47,457 nt of DNA from CAYJHC01 sp964369465 (GCA_964369465.1 CAYJEX010000013.1:1-47457), one strand, 5' to 3'; numbered from the stretch's first letter, positions 34,539-42,904 are shown. The notes: generated by a model from the letters alone, not told the origin. Numbers and translations: made by a program.

Positions 34539-35930
34539 TTGAATAAATTAAAATTCTTCGTCGCATTATGGGTTGCAAAAATATCTATAATTGCACTCAA
34601 ATTTTCAAAAAGTGGTGGAACAAATTTCCCGGGCAGAATTGCAATAAAAATATGTCCTACTTTTCTGAAATATATAGGCAAGCCAAAAACCATAATAGGA
34701 GTCACTGGCACGAATGGCAAGACAACAGTTTCTAATTTAATAGAGGATATACTGAGAACGAACAATTACACTTTCGTTGACAATCAACTTGGTAGCAATA
34801 CAAACTCAGGTATAGCTACAACATTTCTTCGAAATTCCACTTTGTTTGGAAAGGCAAAAGTTCAACTTGCTGTTTTGGAATTAGACGAAAGAAGCTGTAT
34901 TAGAATTTTTCCTTTTGTCACGCCAACATTCTTAGTGTGTACAAATCTTTCTCGTGACTCTTTAATGAGAAATGCTCATACAGAATTCATTTCTGATTTG
35001 TTAAACAAATACATTCCTGATGAAACGATAATAATCACAAATTCTGATGATTTAATTTCTTCATACTTAAAACCCAATAATAAAAAAACACTATATAGCA
35101 TTGACAAACTTTCAAGTGATAAAAACGAACCATTTAATATCGTTCAAGATATAATAGTATGCCCAAATTGCTATACAAAATTAAAGTATGATTATGTAAG
35201 ATACCATCATATTGGTAAAGCTCACTGCCCTAGTTGCGATTTCAAAAATATGGAACCAGATTACGTTGTAAGACATTTGGATTTTTCAACAAATAACCTA
35301 GTATTGCATAATAAAAAAACAAATTTAGATACTACTTACAAACTCTTAAATGGCAATATTGTAAACGCATATAACTTGATTGCAAGTGTTGTTGTACTCG
35401 AAAAGTTCGGACTAACTCCTGAAGAAATACAAAAAGGTGCAGAAAACCTTAGCGTCGTAAAAACAAGATACAATGAAGCTGAAACAAAAAATAACGAATT
35501 TAAAGTAATCACTCAATTATCAAAAGGTGTAAATCCAATTGCTTCCTCTAGTTCACTAAAATATGCCAAAGAAGAAAGTGGCGAAAAAGCTGTAATTGTA
35601 ATTTTAGATGACAAGTTCGAAGATATAAAGAACACAGAAAATATTAGCTGGATTTATGAAGTTGACTATGAATTTTTAAATGACAATAGTATAAAACAGG
35701 TTATAATAGCTGGGCCTCGAAGGCTTGATGTTTATGCAAGACTTAAGTTTGCCGGAATTCCTGAAGATAAAATCTTTGTTACTGAATTTGAAAAAGACAC
35801 GCCTTCTTTAGTCAAACTATCCGATGTAAATAAAGTTGTTATTTTACACGATATTTTCCTAATGGATGTGAAAGAAAAGATTAAAACCGATCTAATAAAC
35901 GCATATCAAGAAATGGAGTGTAACAAATGA
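34539..35930 (+). CDS. MurT-like Mur ligase family protein
   Basis: A 463-residue ATP-dependent ligase of the MurT family, which with GatD amidates lipid II glutamate in many Gram-positives. The ATP loop is GVTGTNGKTT (54-63). A four-Cys zinc ribbon, as in MurT, is at Cys208, Cys211, Cys230 and Cys233. A C-terminal DUF1727-like domain follows. Differences from classical MurT are seen: TNLSRDSLMRNAH replaces the usual NLFRDQLDRYGE-like segment, and the partner-facing stretch reads WIYEVDYE. The start is TTG at 34539 with AAAGG 9 nt upstream. The next gene overlaps by 4 nt (ATGA). Given the partner's missing catalytic residues, the reaction may not be amidation. Confidence 0.82.
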   Translation: MNKLKFFVALWVAKISIIALKFSKSGGTNFPGRIAIKICPTFLKYIGKPKTIIGVTGTNGKTTVSNLIEDILRTNNYTFVDNQLGSNTNSGIATTFLRNSTLFGKAKVQLAVLELDERSCIRIFPFVTPTFLVCTNLSRDSLMRNAHTEFISDLLNKYIPDETIIITNSDDLISSYLKPNNKKTLYSIDKLSSDKNEPFNIVQDIIVCPNCYTKLKYDYVRYHHIGKAHCPSCDFKNMEPDYVVRHLDFSTNNLVLHNKKTNLDTTYKLLNGNIVNAYNLIASVVVLEKFGLTPEEIQKGAENLSVVKTRYNEAETKNNEFKVITQLSKGVNPIASSSSLKYAKEESGEKAVIVILDDKFEDIKNTENISWIYEVDYEFLNDNSIKQVIIAGPRRLDVYARLKFAGIPEDKIFVTEFEKDTPSLVKLSDVNKVVILHDIFLMDVKEKIKTDLINAYQEMECNK

Positions 35931-36631
35931 AAATAGAAATATTATACCCTGAATTTGGAAATCTTTTTGGCGATAGTGCCAATATAAAATATTTAAAAAA
36001 ATGCATTCCACAAGCTGAATTCATCGAAACAAGCATTAATTCAGTGCCTGAGTTTTCTAAGTCCAAAGTCGACATGATATATTTAGGTACAATGACAGAA
36101 AAAAACCAAGAAGTTATTATTGATAAATTAATGCCATACAAAACAAAATTTGAAGAAGCAATCAAAAATAATACTGTAATATTATTCACTGGTAATTCGA
36201 TCGAAATATTAGGCAAATATATAGAAAACGAAGACACTTCAAAAATAACAGCACTAGGAATATTTGATGTTTACTCAAAACGTGATATGCTACACAGAAA
36301 AAACTACAATATATTAGCCACATATGACAATCTTGAAATTGTTGGTTTCAAAAGCTTGTTCACTACGATGCACGGGAATTTTGAAACTGATTATTTTGCC
36401 AAGACTCAAATAGGCATTGGCAATAACGAAGCAACGAATTTGGAAGGGCTGAAGAGGGACAATTTGATTGCAACATACATAATTGGTCCTTTATTATTGC
36501 TAAATCCTCTTTTCACAAAAAAACTTCTAAATCTATTACACTGCGATACTTTAGATTTGCCTTACGAAGAAGAATTAATGACTGCATACAATTACAGAAT
36601 TACAGAATTTAAAAATAAATTTCTGAAGTGA
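35927..36631 (+). CDS. GatD-like protein lacking glutaminase catalytic residues
   Basis: A 234-residue class I glutamine amidotransferase-like protein. It aligns with GatD at the start (LYPEFGNLFGDSANIKYL) and the end (TYIIGPLLLLNPLFTKKLL). GatD enzymes use a nucleophile Cys in an ICGGYQ-type elbow and a His in a LHGPLL-type motif. Here the elbow reads LFTGNSIEILGKY (near 87-98) with no Cys, and the His position is Ile186 in YIIGPLL. Hence glutamine hydrolysis by the normal mechanism is not expected. The ATG lies inside the end of the murT-like gene, so the two are translationally coupled and likely form a complex. It is better treated as a catalytically silent GatD relative than as GatD. Confidence 0.8.
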   Translation: MKIEILYPEFGNLFGDSANIKYLKKCIPQAEFIETSINSVPEFSKSKVDMIYLGTMTEKNQEVIIDKLMPYKTKFEEAIKNNTVILFTGNSIEILGKYIENEDTSKITALGIFDVYSKRDMLHRKNYNILATYDNLEIVGFKSLFTTMHGNFETDYFAKTQIGIGNNEATNLEGLKRDNLIATYIIGPLLLLNPLFTKKLLNLLHCDTLDLPYEEELMTAYNYRITEFKNKFLK

Positions 36632-36670
36632 TATTTGTCATACACATAGTTGAAGGAACAGATTACGATT

Positions 36671-37318
36671 TCACACAGAAATATCGTCTTTCATTTCTTC
36701 AAAAGTTTTCTCACCAATCCCGCTTACATTCATTATATCTTCTATTTTTTCAAATTTTCCATTCTCGTTTCGATAATCTATGATTTTCAAGGCAGTTGCA
36801 GGCCCTACACCTTGAATTTCTTGCAGCATTGTACTATTTGCCGTATTAATATTCACTTTAGAAAAAAACACTTCACCTATAGGAATTTGGCCTTCTGTAA
36901 TACCATTTTCAACTTCTTCAAATGATGGGATATATATTTTCTCTCCATCCGAAAGGATCAAAGCTCTATTAATAGTTGATACATCCGCATTAGAAGTTAA
37001 GCCTCCAGCAGCAATAATAGCGTCTTCTACCCTACTATCAATTGGCAGTTTAACAACTTGCGGGTTCATTACTTCTCCACCAACATCAACAACAATATTT
37101 TCTACTACAATCACATCTTGTACAGTATCGTTTGGCAACACTTCACTCTGAGTTTCTATGTCATTATCATTGCCTATACCTGTAAGAAAAATAATCAAAA
37201 CCGTAAATAAAATTAATATCATTGCACCAAGTTTAATTACTTTATTTTTATTTTTCTTTACAAAAACTTTGTTCAAATATTTCTTTTTCAACTCAAAAAT
37301 TATTTCACTTATTTCCAT
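36671..37318 (-). CDS. comEA: ComEA-like DNA-binding competence protein
   Basis: A 215-residue membrane-anchored protein. A transmembrane helix lies near residues 28-46 (IKLGAMILILFTVLIIFL). An extracellular SLBB domain (VDVGGEVMNPQVVKLP to GEKIYIPS) follows, and a C-terminal double helix-hairpin-helix begins VNINTANSTMLQEIQGVGPA and ends VSGIGEKTFEEMKDDI. This is the standard ComEA order, binding double-stranded DNA at the cell surface during uptake. No comEC or comEB lies within the window. It is convergent with the GatD-like gene. GGGGGT is 3 nt before ATG. Confidence 0.9.
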   Translation of the reverse strand: MEISEIIFELKKKYLNKVFVKKNKNKVIKLGAMILILFTVLIIFLTGIGNDNDIETQSEVLPNDTVQDVIVVENIVVDVGGEVMNPQVVKLPIDSRVEDAIIAAGGLTSNADVSTINRALILSDGEKIYIPSFEEVENGITEGQIPIGEVFFSKVNINTANSTMLQEIQGVGPATALKIIDYRNENGKFEKIEDIMNVSGIGEKTFEEMKDDISV

Positions 37319-37337
37319 AATACCCCCATTCTAAAGA

Positions 37338-37370
37338 CAAAAAAAGACGCCTTGCTGGGGGGCATCTTTT
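37338..37370 (-). terminator. Intrinsic terminator after the radical SAM-linked gene
   Basis: On minus AAAAGATGCC pairs with GGCGTCTTTT (one G-T wobble) around a C-rich loop, followed by TTT. It closes the obg-region transcripts ahead of comEA. Confidence 0.82.
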
Positions 37371-37408
37371 ATTATACGAATATTATAATGGTAAATAATG
37401 GAAATGTC

Positions 37409-37441
37409 AACATTAAATGTAATTATTTTACATTTAATGTT
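37409..37441. repeat. Perfect 14-bp inverted repeat
   Basis: AACATTAAATGTAA and its complement flank a 5-nt loop. It lacks a T tract on either strand and lies between the TIGR03936 stop and the terminator at 37338. It may stabilise the mRNA 3' end. Confidence 0.55.
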
Positions 37442-37467
37442 TGAAATAGTAAACTATTAAACATTCA

Positions 37468-38259
37468 TTATTTGAAAATAATTTCACTTCTCATAATTTT
37501 TGCTTCTTCTTTTTCAGTTGCTAATCCAGAAAATTTCAGCACTGCCTTAAGTAGCAATTCTGGGTTTAAATTTTCGGTACTCCCTGCTTTTATTCGTGCT
37601 GTAAGAAAAACAGTGTCGTATGCAAAAGAAGTCGTCATATCATATATCAAATGTTTTATATCAACTTCTTTGAAATCAAATTTATTTTTTCTGTGTTTAG
37701 ATTTTACTTTTTTACTAACGATTATTTCTTCCTGCTTCATGAAACTTTCACAGAAATCATTCCAATACGGAGACATACGCTTAACTGCTTCACCTAATTC
37801 ATCTTTTTCATTATCTAATGTTTTAGGTCTCGCATTATTATTTAAGTCTTCATCTTTATTTGGCTTGCCACACGAATTGCAACCACAACTAAGTTTAATA
37901 GGAAATCCAATAATATATTCTGCCCCTACGACTCTTCCAGAAAGGTTCTTTGTTTCATTGCTTTTTTTAATTGAAATAATTGATATTCCTTCAGGCATAA
38001 GAAAGTTTAGTATATTGATTTTTTCATCTATGTCTGAGATTGCTTCTTCAGTTTCAATTTCAATTAGCTCGCATGTAGATTCATATCCTAAAGATAGTGG
38101 TAATACAAATGCCATTTTGGGGTGTGGGTTAAACCCTTGAGAATGAACTAGCTTAATATTTGCTTTTTTAAATGTCCTCTTAAACAATCTAACCATATCC
38201 AAATGAGATGTGTGTTTAATAAGGCCTAGTTTTGAAAATTCAATTACATATTTATACAT
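37468..38259 (-). CDS. TIGR03936/DUF2344 radical SAM-linked protein
   Basis: A 263-residue protein of the TIGR03936 (DUF2344) family, nearly always encoded beside a TIGR03960 radical SAM protein and of unknown role. The opening YVIEFSKLGLIKHTSHLDMVRLF and SQGFNPHPKMAFVLPLSLG are family hallmarks. A central region (about 122-155) contains Cys125, Cys127 and Cys130 (SCGCNSCGK) and a polar, Asn- and Lys-rich segment, which looks like an insertion. The start at 38259 overlaps the upstream gene by 16 nt and has GAGGGG before it, so the two are translationally linked. Confidence 0.88.
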   Translation of the reverse strand: MYKYVIEFSKLGLIKHTSHLDMVRLFKRTFKKANIKLVHSQGFNPHPKMAFVLPLSLGYESTCELIEIETEEAISDIDEKINILNFLMPEGISIISIKKSNETKNLSGRVVGAEYIIGFPIKLSCGCNSCGKPNKDEDLNNNARPKTLDNEKDELGEAVKRMSPYWNDFCESFMKQEEIIVSKKVKSKHRKNKFDFKEVDIKHLIYDMTTSFAYDTVFLTARIKAGSTENLNPELLLKAVLKFSGLATEKEEAKIMRSEIIFK

Positions 38260-40046
38260 TTTTTCCCCTCGCCCTCAATACAGATATTACAATTTCCATT
38301 TCTGCAATCTAGTGTAACAATACCTTGATTTGCTTTATTATTTTCATCAATCAAGTATTTTTTCGAAACAAACGTATCAATAAAATCCCAAGGTAGTATT
38401 TCATCATATTTATATTCTTTAGTCGTAAACTGCGACACACTTCCTTGTCCTAAATCTTCATATTTGGAAATAGCATTTTTCCATACATCTACATTAAAAT
38501 GTTCGCTCCAACCATCTAATTTACAACCATTATTAAACGCATCTAAAATTATTTTGCCAACGGATCTATCCCCTTTTGCCAACAAGCACTCAACTACGCT
38601 TACAAATGCATCATGATAGTTAAATACTATTCCTTTTTTATCTAATATTTTTGACAAGTAATTATGCTTATCAATGAATTCTTTTTCCGAATTTTGAGCA
38701 AACCATTGAAATGGTGTATGTGGCTTAGGTACAAAATTGGATACGCTTATATTCACTTTAAATCCACCCTTCAATCCTTTTTCTCTATGTATTTTTTGTA
38801 TGTTCTGAGCAATTTCTAATATTCCATCTAAATCTTCATACGTTTCAGTAGGAAGTCCTATCATAAAATATAATTTAACTTGTTTCCAACCCAAATCCAT
38901 CGCTTGGCTTATTGAATCGTAAATATGATCATCTGTTATGGATTTATTTATCACATTTCTAAGTCTTTGCGTTCCTGCTTCTGGAGCAAATGTAAGGCCT
39001 GATTTTTTGTATTTTTGAATTTGATCAAGAACCTTAAATGAAAACGAATCTAATCTCAAAGAAGGTAATGACAGCGAAATATTATCTTCATAACACTTTT
39101 TCATAAGGTCCTCTACAAGTGTTTCAAATTCACTATAGTCTGAGGTAGATAGCGAAAGTAGTGATACTTCTTCATGCCCAGTATTTTTTATTGTCTCATC
39201 AAATATAGAGATTAAATTATCCTTTGTTCTTTCTCTTACTGGCCTTGTAATCATCCCAGCTTGACAAAATCTACATCCTCTAGTACACCCTCTAAACGTT
39301 TCAATTACTCCCCTATCTTGTACAACTTCAACAATAGGCACAATAGGATTAATTGGATAATCTACTTCATCTAGATTTTCAATTGAAGCGACACTCACTT
39401 TTTTGTCTGTATATGGTAAACCTGGAATATAGATTCCTTTGATTTTTGAGGAACTACTTATAATATCCATTCTGGAAAGGCCTTGTTTTTTACATTCATT
39501 AATGTATAACAGCAGTTCTTTTTGAGCATTCTCACCATCCCCTATCAAAAAGATATCAATGAAATCTGCCATAGGTTCTGGGTTAAATGAACAAGGTCCT
39601 CCTGCAATAATAATGGGGTCCTCTTCTTTTCTATTTTGTGATAAAATTTCTATTTTGCCAAGTTTCAACATATGTAATACTGTCGTATAAGACATCTCAT
39701 GTTGTAATGTAAACCCTACAACATCAAATTCACATAGTGGAATTTTATTTTCTAATGAAAACAAAGGAATATTATTATCAATCAGTAATTTTTCCATATC
39801 AAAGTTAGGTGCAAAAACTCTTTCCATAGAAATTTTATCTTGCTTATTTATGATATTATATAATATTTGCATTCCTACATAAGACATTCCTATTTCATAA
39901 AAATCAGGAAATGCAAATGCAAAAGTAAGTTCAGTATTATTTAAATCTTTTTTTACCGAATTTATTTCATTACCTATATATCTCCCTGGTTTTTCAACTT
40001 TTGAAAGAAGCGAATCAATATTTATTATGTTTTTTTTTGTTGTCAT
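38244..40046 (-). CDS. TIGR03960 family B12-binding radical SAM protein
   Basis: A 600-residue protein with an N-terminal B12-binding-like domain (about 50-190) and a radical SAM core. The cluster motif is CTRGCRFCQAGMI, preceded by the family's VEVVQDRGVIETFRG. The C-terminal part includes HTPFQWFAQ and ends with a four-Cys stretch (CRNGNCNICIEGEGKKC), which could hold a second metal site. The chemistry is unknown; a role in translation is often guessed because the pair accompanies rplU-rpmA-obg, as here. GGTGG lies 4 nt before ATG. Confidence 0.9.
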   Translation of the reverse strand: MTTKKNIINIDSLLSKVEKPGRYIGNEINSVKKDLNNTELTFAFAFPDFYEIGMSYVGMQILYNIINKQDKISMERVFAPNFDMEKLLIDNNIPLFSLENKIPLCEFDVVGFTLQHEMSYTTVLHMLKLGKIEILSQNRKEEDPIIIAGGPCSFNPEPMADFIDIFLIGDGENAQKELLLYINECKKQGLSRMDIISSSSKIKGIYIPGLPYTDKKVSVASIENLDEVDYPINPIVPIVEVVQDRGVIETFRGCTRGCRFCQAGMITRPVRERTKDNLISIFDETIKNTGHEEVSLLSLSTSDYSEFETLVEDLMKKCYEDNISLSLPSLRLDSFSFKVLDQIQKYKKSGLTFAPEAGTQRLRNVINKSITDDHIYDSISQAMDLGWKQVKLYFMIGLPTETYEDLDGILEIAQNIQKIHREKGLKGGFKVNISVSNFVPKPHTPFQWFAQNSEKEFIDKHNYLSKILDKKGIVFNYHDAFVSVVECLLAKGDRSVGKIILDAFNNGCKLDGWSEHFNVDVWKNAISKYEDLGQGSVSQFTTKEYKYDEILPWDFIDTFVSKKYLIDENNKANQGIVTLDCRNGNCNICIEGEGKKCINM

Positions 40047-40106
40047 TTTACCACCTTTTAATTACATATTCTGGTGCATCTCTTATAATATACTGTCTTT
40101 CGAAAA

Positions 40107-41432
40107 CTATACATATTCATCATAATATTCTAGTTCAAAATCTAAAATTTTTATAGTATCCCCTTCTTCTAATCCATCATTTTTCATCAGTTCAACTATA
40201 CCGCTTTTTTCAATATATTTATATAGATATCTAATAGAACCTAGGTCATTAAAGTTTGTAGAATTAAATATTTTTTCAAGCTGTTTTCCTTCCAAAATAA
40301 ATATACCGTCTTCTTTTCTATAATTCACAAGTCTATAATTCGGGTCATTATCATCTTTTTCAAAATCAAATAATTCTATATCTTTATCAATATCATCCTC
40401 AACGTATGTTGAAAGCGCTCTAGAAGCCTCTTCTAATATTTCTTTCACTCCTAGGTTCAAAGGTGCTGAAATTGGAAATACTTTGTAATTTTTTCCTAAA
40501 GAATCAATAAATTCTACAAACTCCTTGTACTTAGGGTCTGTAACTCCCAATTCGTCTCCTGTTTCAGTATCAATCAACAAATCAACTTTGTTAGCACCAA
40601 TAATCATTGGTTTTTTTATCAACTTAGAGTCAAATTGCTCTAACTCATTGTTTATTTTTTTGAAATCATCAATAGGGTTTCTTCCTTCACTTCCTGAAAT
40701 ATCTACAATATGAATAAGTACTTTCGTTCTTTCTATATGCTTTAAAAATCTAAATCCAAGTCCTGCACCTAAATGCGCTCCCTCTATTATTCCTGCAATG
40801 TCTGCCATAGCAAAACTTGTATTTGATACTTCAACAATTCCAATGTTTGGATCTATCGTAGTAAAATGGTAATCTGCAACTTTTGGTTTTGCTTTTGTAG
40901 AAACGGCAAGAAGTGATGATTTTCCAACATTAGGAAATCCCACAAGGCCTACATCCGCGAGGAGCTTTAGTTCCAAAATAACTTCTCTATCTTTTGCTAT
41001 TCCTCCTGCTTCTGCAAAATTAGGAGCTTGTCTTACCGATGATTTGAATTGATCATTACCTTTTCCACCTTTACCCCCTCTTGCTGCAACAAATGAATCC
41101 CCGTGCGAAACTAAATCTTTCATCAAAAGCCCTGATTCTACGTCATATACCATCGTTCCAGGCGGAACATTAATTACTAAATCTTCTCCATTTTTTCCAT
41201 ATTTTTTTTTCTTCATACCATCTTGTCCATTTTCGGCTTGGTATTTTTTTTTGTATTTGAAATCCATAAGAGTACGCAGGCTATTATTTGCAACAAAAAT
41301 AACATCTCCACCTTTTCCACCATTTCCACCATCAGGTCCGCCTTCTGGTACATACGGTTCTTTTCTAAAAGAAACCGCACCATTTCCACCTTTTCCGGAA
41401 ATAATTCTAATTTTTGCTTTATCAATAAACAT
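40107..41432 (-). CDS. obg: Obg GTPase (ObgE/CgtA)
   Basis: A 441-residue ribosome-assembly and stress GTPase. The N-terminal glycine-rich Obg fold (FIDKAKIRIISGKGGNGAVSF, then GGKGGDVIFVA) spans about 1-158. The G domain follows with GFPNVGKSSLL (G1), DIAGIIEGAH (G3) and GANKVD (G4). A C-terminal OCT domain runs from about 365. AAAGG is 6 nt before ATG. It lies downstream of fluC and upstream of the TIGR03960 gene on one strand; in many Bacillota it directly follows rpmA. Confidence 0.96.
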   Translation of the reverse strand: MFIDKAKIRIISGKGGNGAVSFRKEPYVPEGGPDGGNGGKGGDVIFVANNSLRTLMDFKYKKKYQAENGQDGMKKKKYGKNGEDLVINVPPGTMVYDVESGLLMKDLVSHGDSFVAARGGKGGKGNDQFKSSVRQAPNFAEAGGIAKDREVILELKLLADVGLVGFPNVGKSSLLAVSTKAKPKVADYHFTTIDPNIGIVEVSNTSFAMADIAGIIEGAHLGAGLGFRFLKHIERTKVLIHIVDISGSEGRNPIDDFKKINNELEQFDSKLIKKPMIIGANKVDLLIDTETGDELGVTDPKYKEFVEFIDSLGKNYKVFPISAPLNLGVKEILEEASRALSTYVEDDIDKDIELFDFEKDDNDPNYRLVNYRKEDGIFILEGKQLEKIFNSTNFNDLGSIRYLYKYIEKSGIVELMKNDGLEEGDTIKILDFELEYYDEYV

Positions 41433-41515
41433 AATAAGCCTTTCTATATTTTTAAGTTTAATTTTCTCGAAGAAAACAAAAGAACTGAATAATCAAACAA
41501 ATATAAATTGAAATT

Positions 41516-41890
41516 TCATTTTTTAAAAATCATTTTAATTAAGAAAAAAGAAAAAATAACACTTGCAATACAAACAAATACATTAAGTATAACATTCCAG
41601 CCTGCATGTGCATAATTTCCTGTTTCTATAAGTTTTACAGTTTCTAAACTAAATGTTGAAAATGTAGAAAGTCCTCCTAAAAGGCCAGTTGTAACAAACA
41701 CATCTAGTTTCTCATTTTCCCAATGAAATTCTCTATCTAATCCTATATATATTCCAATTAACACTCCCGCTACAACATTAGAAATAAGAGTTGACAAGGG
41801 AAAAATAGCAGCTGGGAACAACTTCGCAACTCCATATCGAGCTATGGAGCCTATCGCTCCGCCAATTCCTACAATAATAATGTTGATCAT
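41516..41890 (-). CDS. fluC: Fluoride exporter CrcB/FluC
   Basis: A 124-residue, four-TM Fluc channel that lets fluoride leave the cell. The opening IIVGIGGAIGSIARYGVAKL and the signature GLLGGLSTFSTFSLET with the pore Phe residues are diagnostic. The protein works as a dimer; a single gene implies a homodimer. It sits between rpmA and obg, an unusual place for it. I see no fluoride riboswitch in the 136 bp upstream. The ribosome site is weak. Confidence 0.93.
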   Translation of the reverse strand: MINIIIVGIGGAIGSIARYGVAKLFPAAIFPLSTLISNVVAGVLIGIYIGLDREFHWENEKLDVFVTTGLLGGLSTFSTFSLETVKLIETGNYAHAGWNVILNVFVCIASVIFSFFLIKMIFKK

Positions 41891-41967
41891 TTATGTACAA
41901 TATCCAATCTGTTACATACAATAGTACAAAGGTACACGTGTATTAAAATATGAGTGTAATTTAAAAT

Positions 41968-41997
41968 AGACAGATGCAATATTTATCACATCTGTCT
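41968..41997 (-). terminator. Terminator of rplU-rpmA
   Basis: AGACAGATG pairs with CATCTGTCT around a 12-nt loop, followed on minus by ATTTTAAATT. It lies 30 bp after rpmA and isolates the ribosomal genes from fluC and obg. Confidence 0.75.
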
Positions 41998-42026
41998 TAA
42001 TTCTTTATTGTAGTCCAATAAATCTT

Positions 42027-42287
42027 TTATGCTTCTTTTGGATAAACACTTACTTGCTTTCTTGTTTTGTCGTATCTTTCAAATTTTACAGCTCCGTCAA
42101 TTTTTGCAAATAGTGTATCATCTCCGCCAATTCCTACATTGTTGCCCGGGTGAAATTTTGTTCCTCTTTGTCTAACAAGAATGCTTCCTGCGCTTACAAA
42201 TTGTCCATCACCTGTTTTGACACCTAGTCTTTTTGATTCACTATCTCTACCATTCTTGGAACTACCTACACCTTTTTTACTTGCCAT
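42027..42287 (-). CDS. rpmA: 50S ribosomal protein bL27, no N-terminal extension
   Basis: An 86-residue bL27. It begins ASKKGVGSSKNGRDSESKR directly after Met. Most Bacillota make bL27 with an extra N-terminal stretch ending in FF or LF that is removed by the Prp (YsxB) protease. Here no such extension exists: GGAGGTG lies 8 nt before this ATG and an in-frame TGA lies within the spacer just upstream. Consistently, no prp gene sits between rplU and rpmA, where it is normally found; only 18 bp separate them. The rest (KFHPGNNVGIGGDDTLFAK) is standard. Confidence 0.97.
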   Translation of the reverse strand: MASKKGVGSSKNGRDSESKRLGVKTGDGQFVSAGSILVRQRGTKFHPGNNVGIGGDDTLFAKIDGAVKFERYDKTRKQVSVYPKEA

Positions 42288-42305
42288 GGATGTTCACCTC
42301 CCTAT

Positions 42306-42896
42306 TTATTTAGCAGCTTCTATCGCTTCTATAATAACAGCTTTTGTGGAAGAAGCACTTACTTTTATTCCTTTTGAAGCTGCATATTCTAATAATTCAT
42401 CTTTTTTCATTGCATTCAAATTAACATTTGAAGCTTTTTCTACTGGTGCTTCTGCCTTAGCAGGTGCTTTTTCTTTTGTAGCTTCTGCCTTAGCAGGTGC
42501 TTTTTCTTTTGTAGCTTCTACCTTAGCAGGCGCTTTTTCCTTTGGTGCTTCAGCTTTCTTTGGTTCTACTTTTTTAGCAGCCTTTTCATCACCTATTCTA
42601 GTAATCTCTACCGATGTGAACGGTTGTCTATGTCCCTGTTTTCTTCTATAGTCTTTTTTTGCTTTATGCTTGTAAATTATCACTTTCTGACCTTTACCTG
42701 CATCTACAACTTTTGCTCCTACAGTAACTCCATCAATAAATGGTGTTCCAACTTTGATATCTGAGCCTTCTCCCATAACAAGAACTTCTTCAAATGTAAC
42801 ATCCTTGCCCACTTCTACATTTAGTTTTTCAACAGTAATAGTATCTCCAAGCTTTACTCTATACTGTTTTCCTCCAGTTTTAATCACTGCATACAT
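42306..42896 (-). CDS. rplU: 50S ribosomal protein bL21 with SAP-like C-terminal fusion
   Basis: A 196-residue protein, about twice the usual bL21 length. Residues 1-102 are a normal bL21 (MYAVIKTGGKQYRV to HRQPFTSVEITRIG). Residues 103-156 are a Lys-Ala-Glu-Pro linker with an 11-residue unit EKAPAKAEATK repeated about three times. Residues 158-194 (LNAMKKDELLEYAASKGIKV and following) resemble a SAP/HeH or Rho-N helix-extended-loop-helix, which usually binds nucleic acid. ATG at 42896 was chosen because bL21 starts MYAVI and GAGGAGG lies 11 nt upstream. The fused domain may bind rRNA or mRNA; this is inference. Confidence 0.93.
   Translation of the reverse strand: MYAVIKTGGKQYRVKLGDTITVEKLNVEVGKDVTFEEVLVMGEGSDIKVGTPFIDGVTVGAKVVDAGKGQKVIIYKHKAKKDYRRKQGHRQPFTSVEITRIGDEKAAKKVEPKKAEAPKEKAPAKVEATKEKAPAKAEATKEKAPAKAEAPVEKASNVNLNAMKKDELLEYAASKGIKVSASSTKAVIIEAIEAAK
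42448..42546 (-). repeat. Three tandem 33-bp repeats within rplU
   Basis: Units at 42448-42480, 42481-42513 and 42514-42546. The first two are identical; the third differs at a few bases. Each codes for 11 residues of the Ala-Lys-Pro-Glu linker, so the copy number can change without shifting frame. Confidence 0.92.
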
Positions 42897-42904
42897 AATA
42901 TGAA

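Noticed and set aside
37472..38140. A 222-codon plus-strand open frame
   Set aside because: Antisense to the TIGR03936 gene; no ribosome site or recognisable domain.
41891..42026. A fluoride riboswitch before fluC
   Set aside because: I looked for the conserved GGNGAUGG-type core and its pseudoknot partners and found none; only the rpmA terminator is there.
42448..42546. Regular 33-bp repeats as a CRISPR array
   Set aside because: The units are contiguous with no spacers, keep the rplU frame and code for a linker; no cas genes are present.
42181..42651. Plus-strand frame with repeated Ala-Gly-Phe-Ser units
   Set aside because: The repeats are the reverse complement of the 33-bp units coding for the bL21 linker; rplU and rpmA are the real genes.
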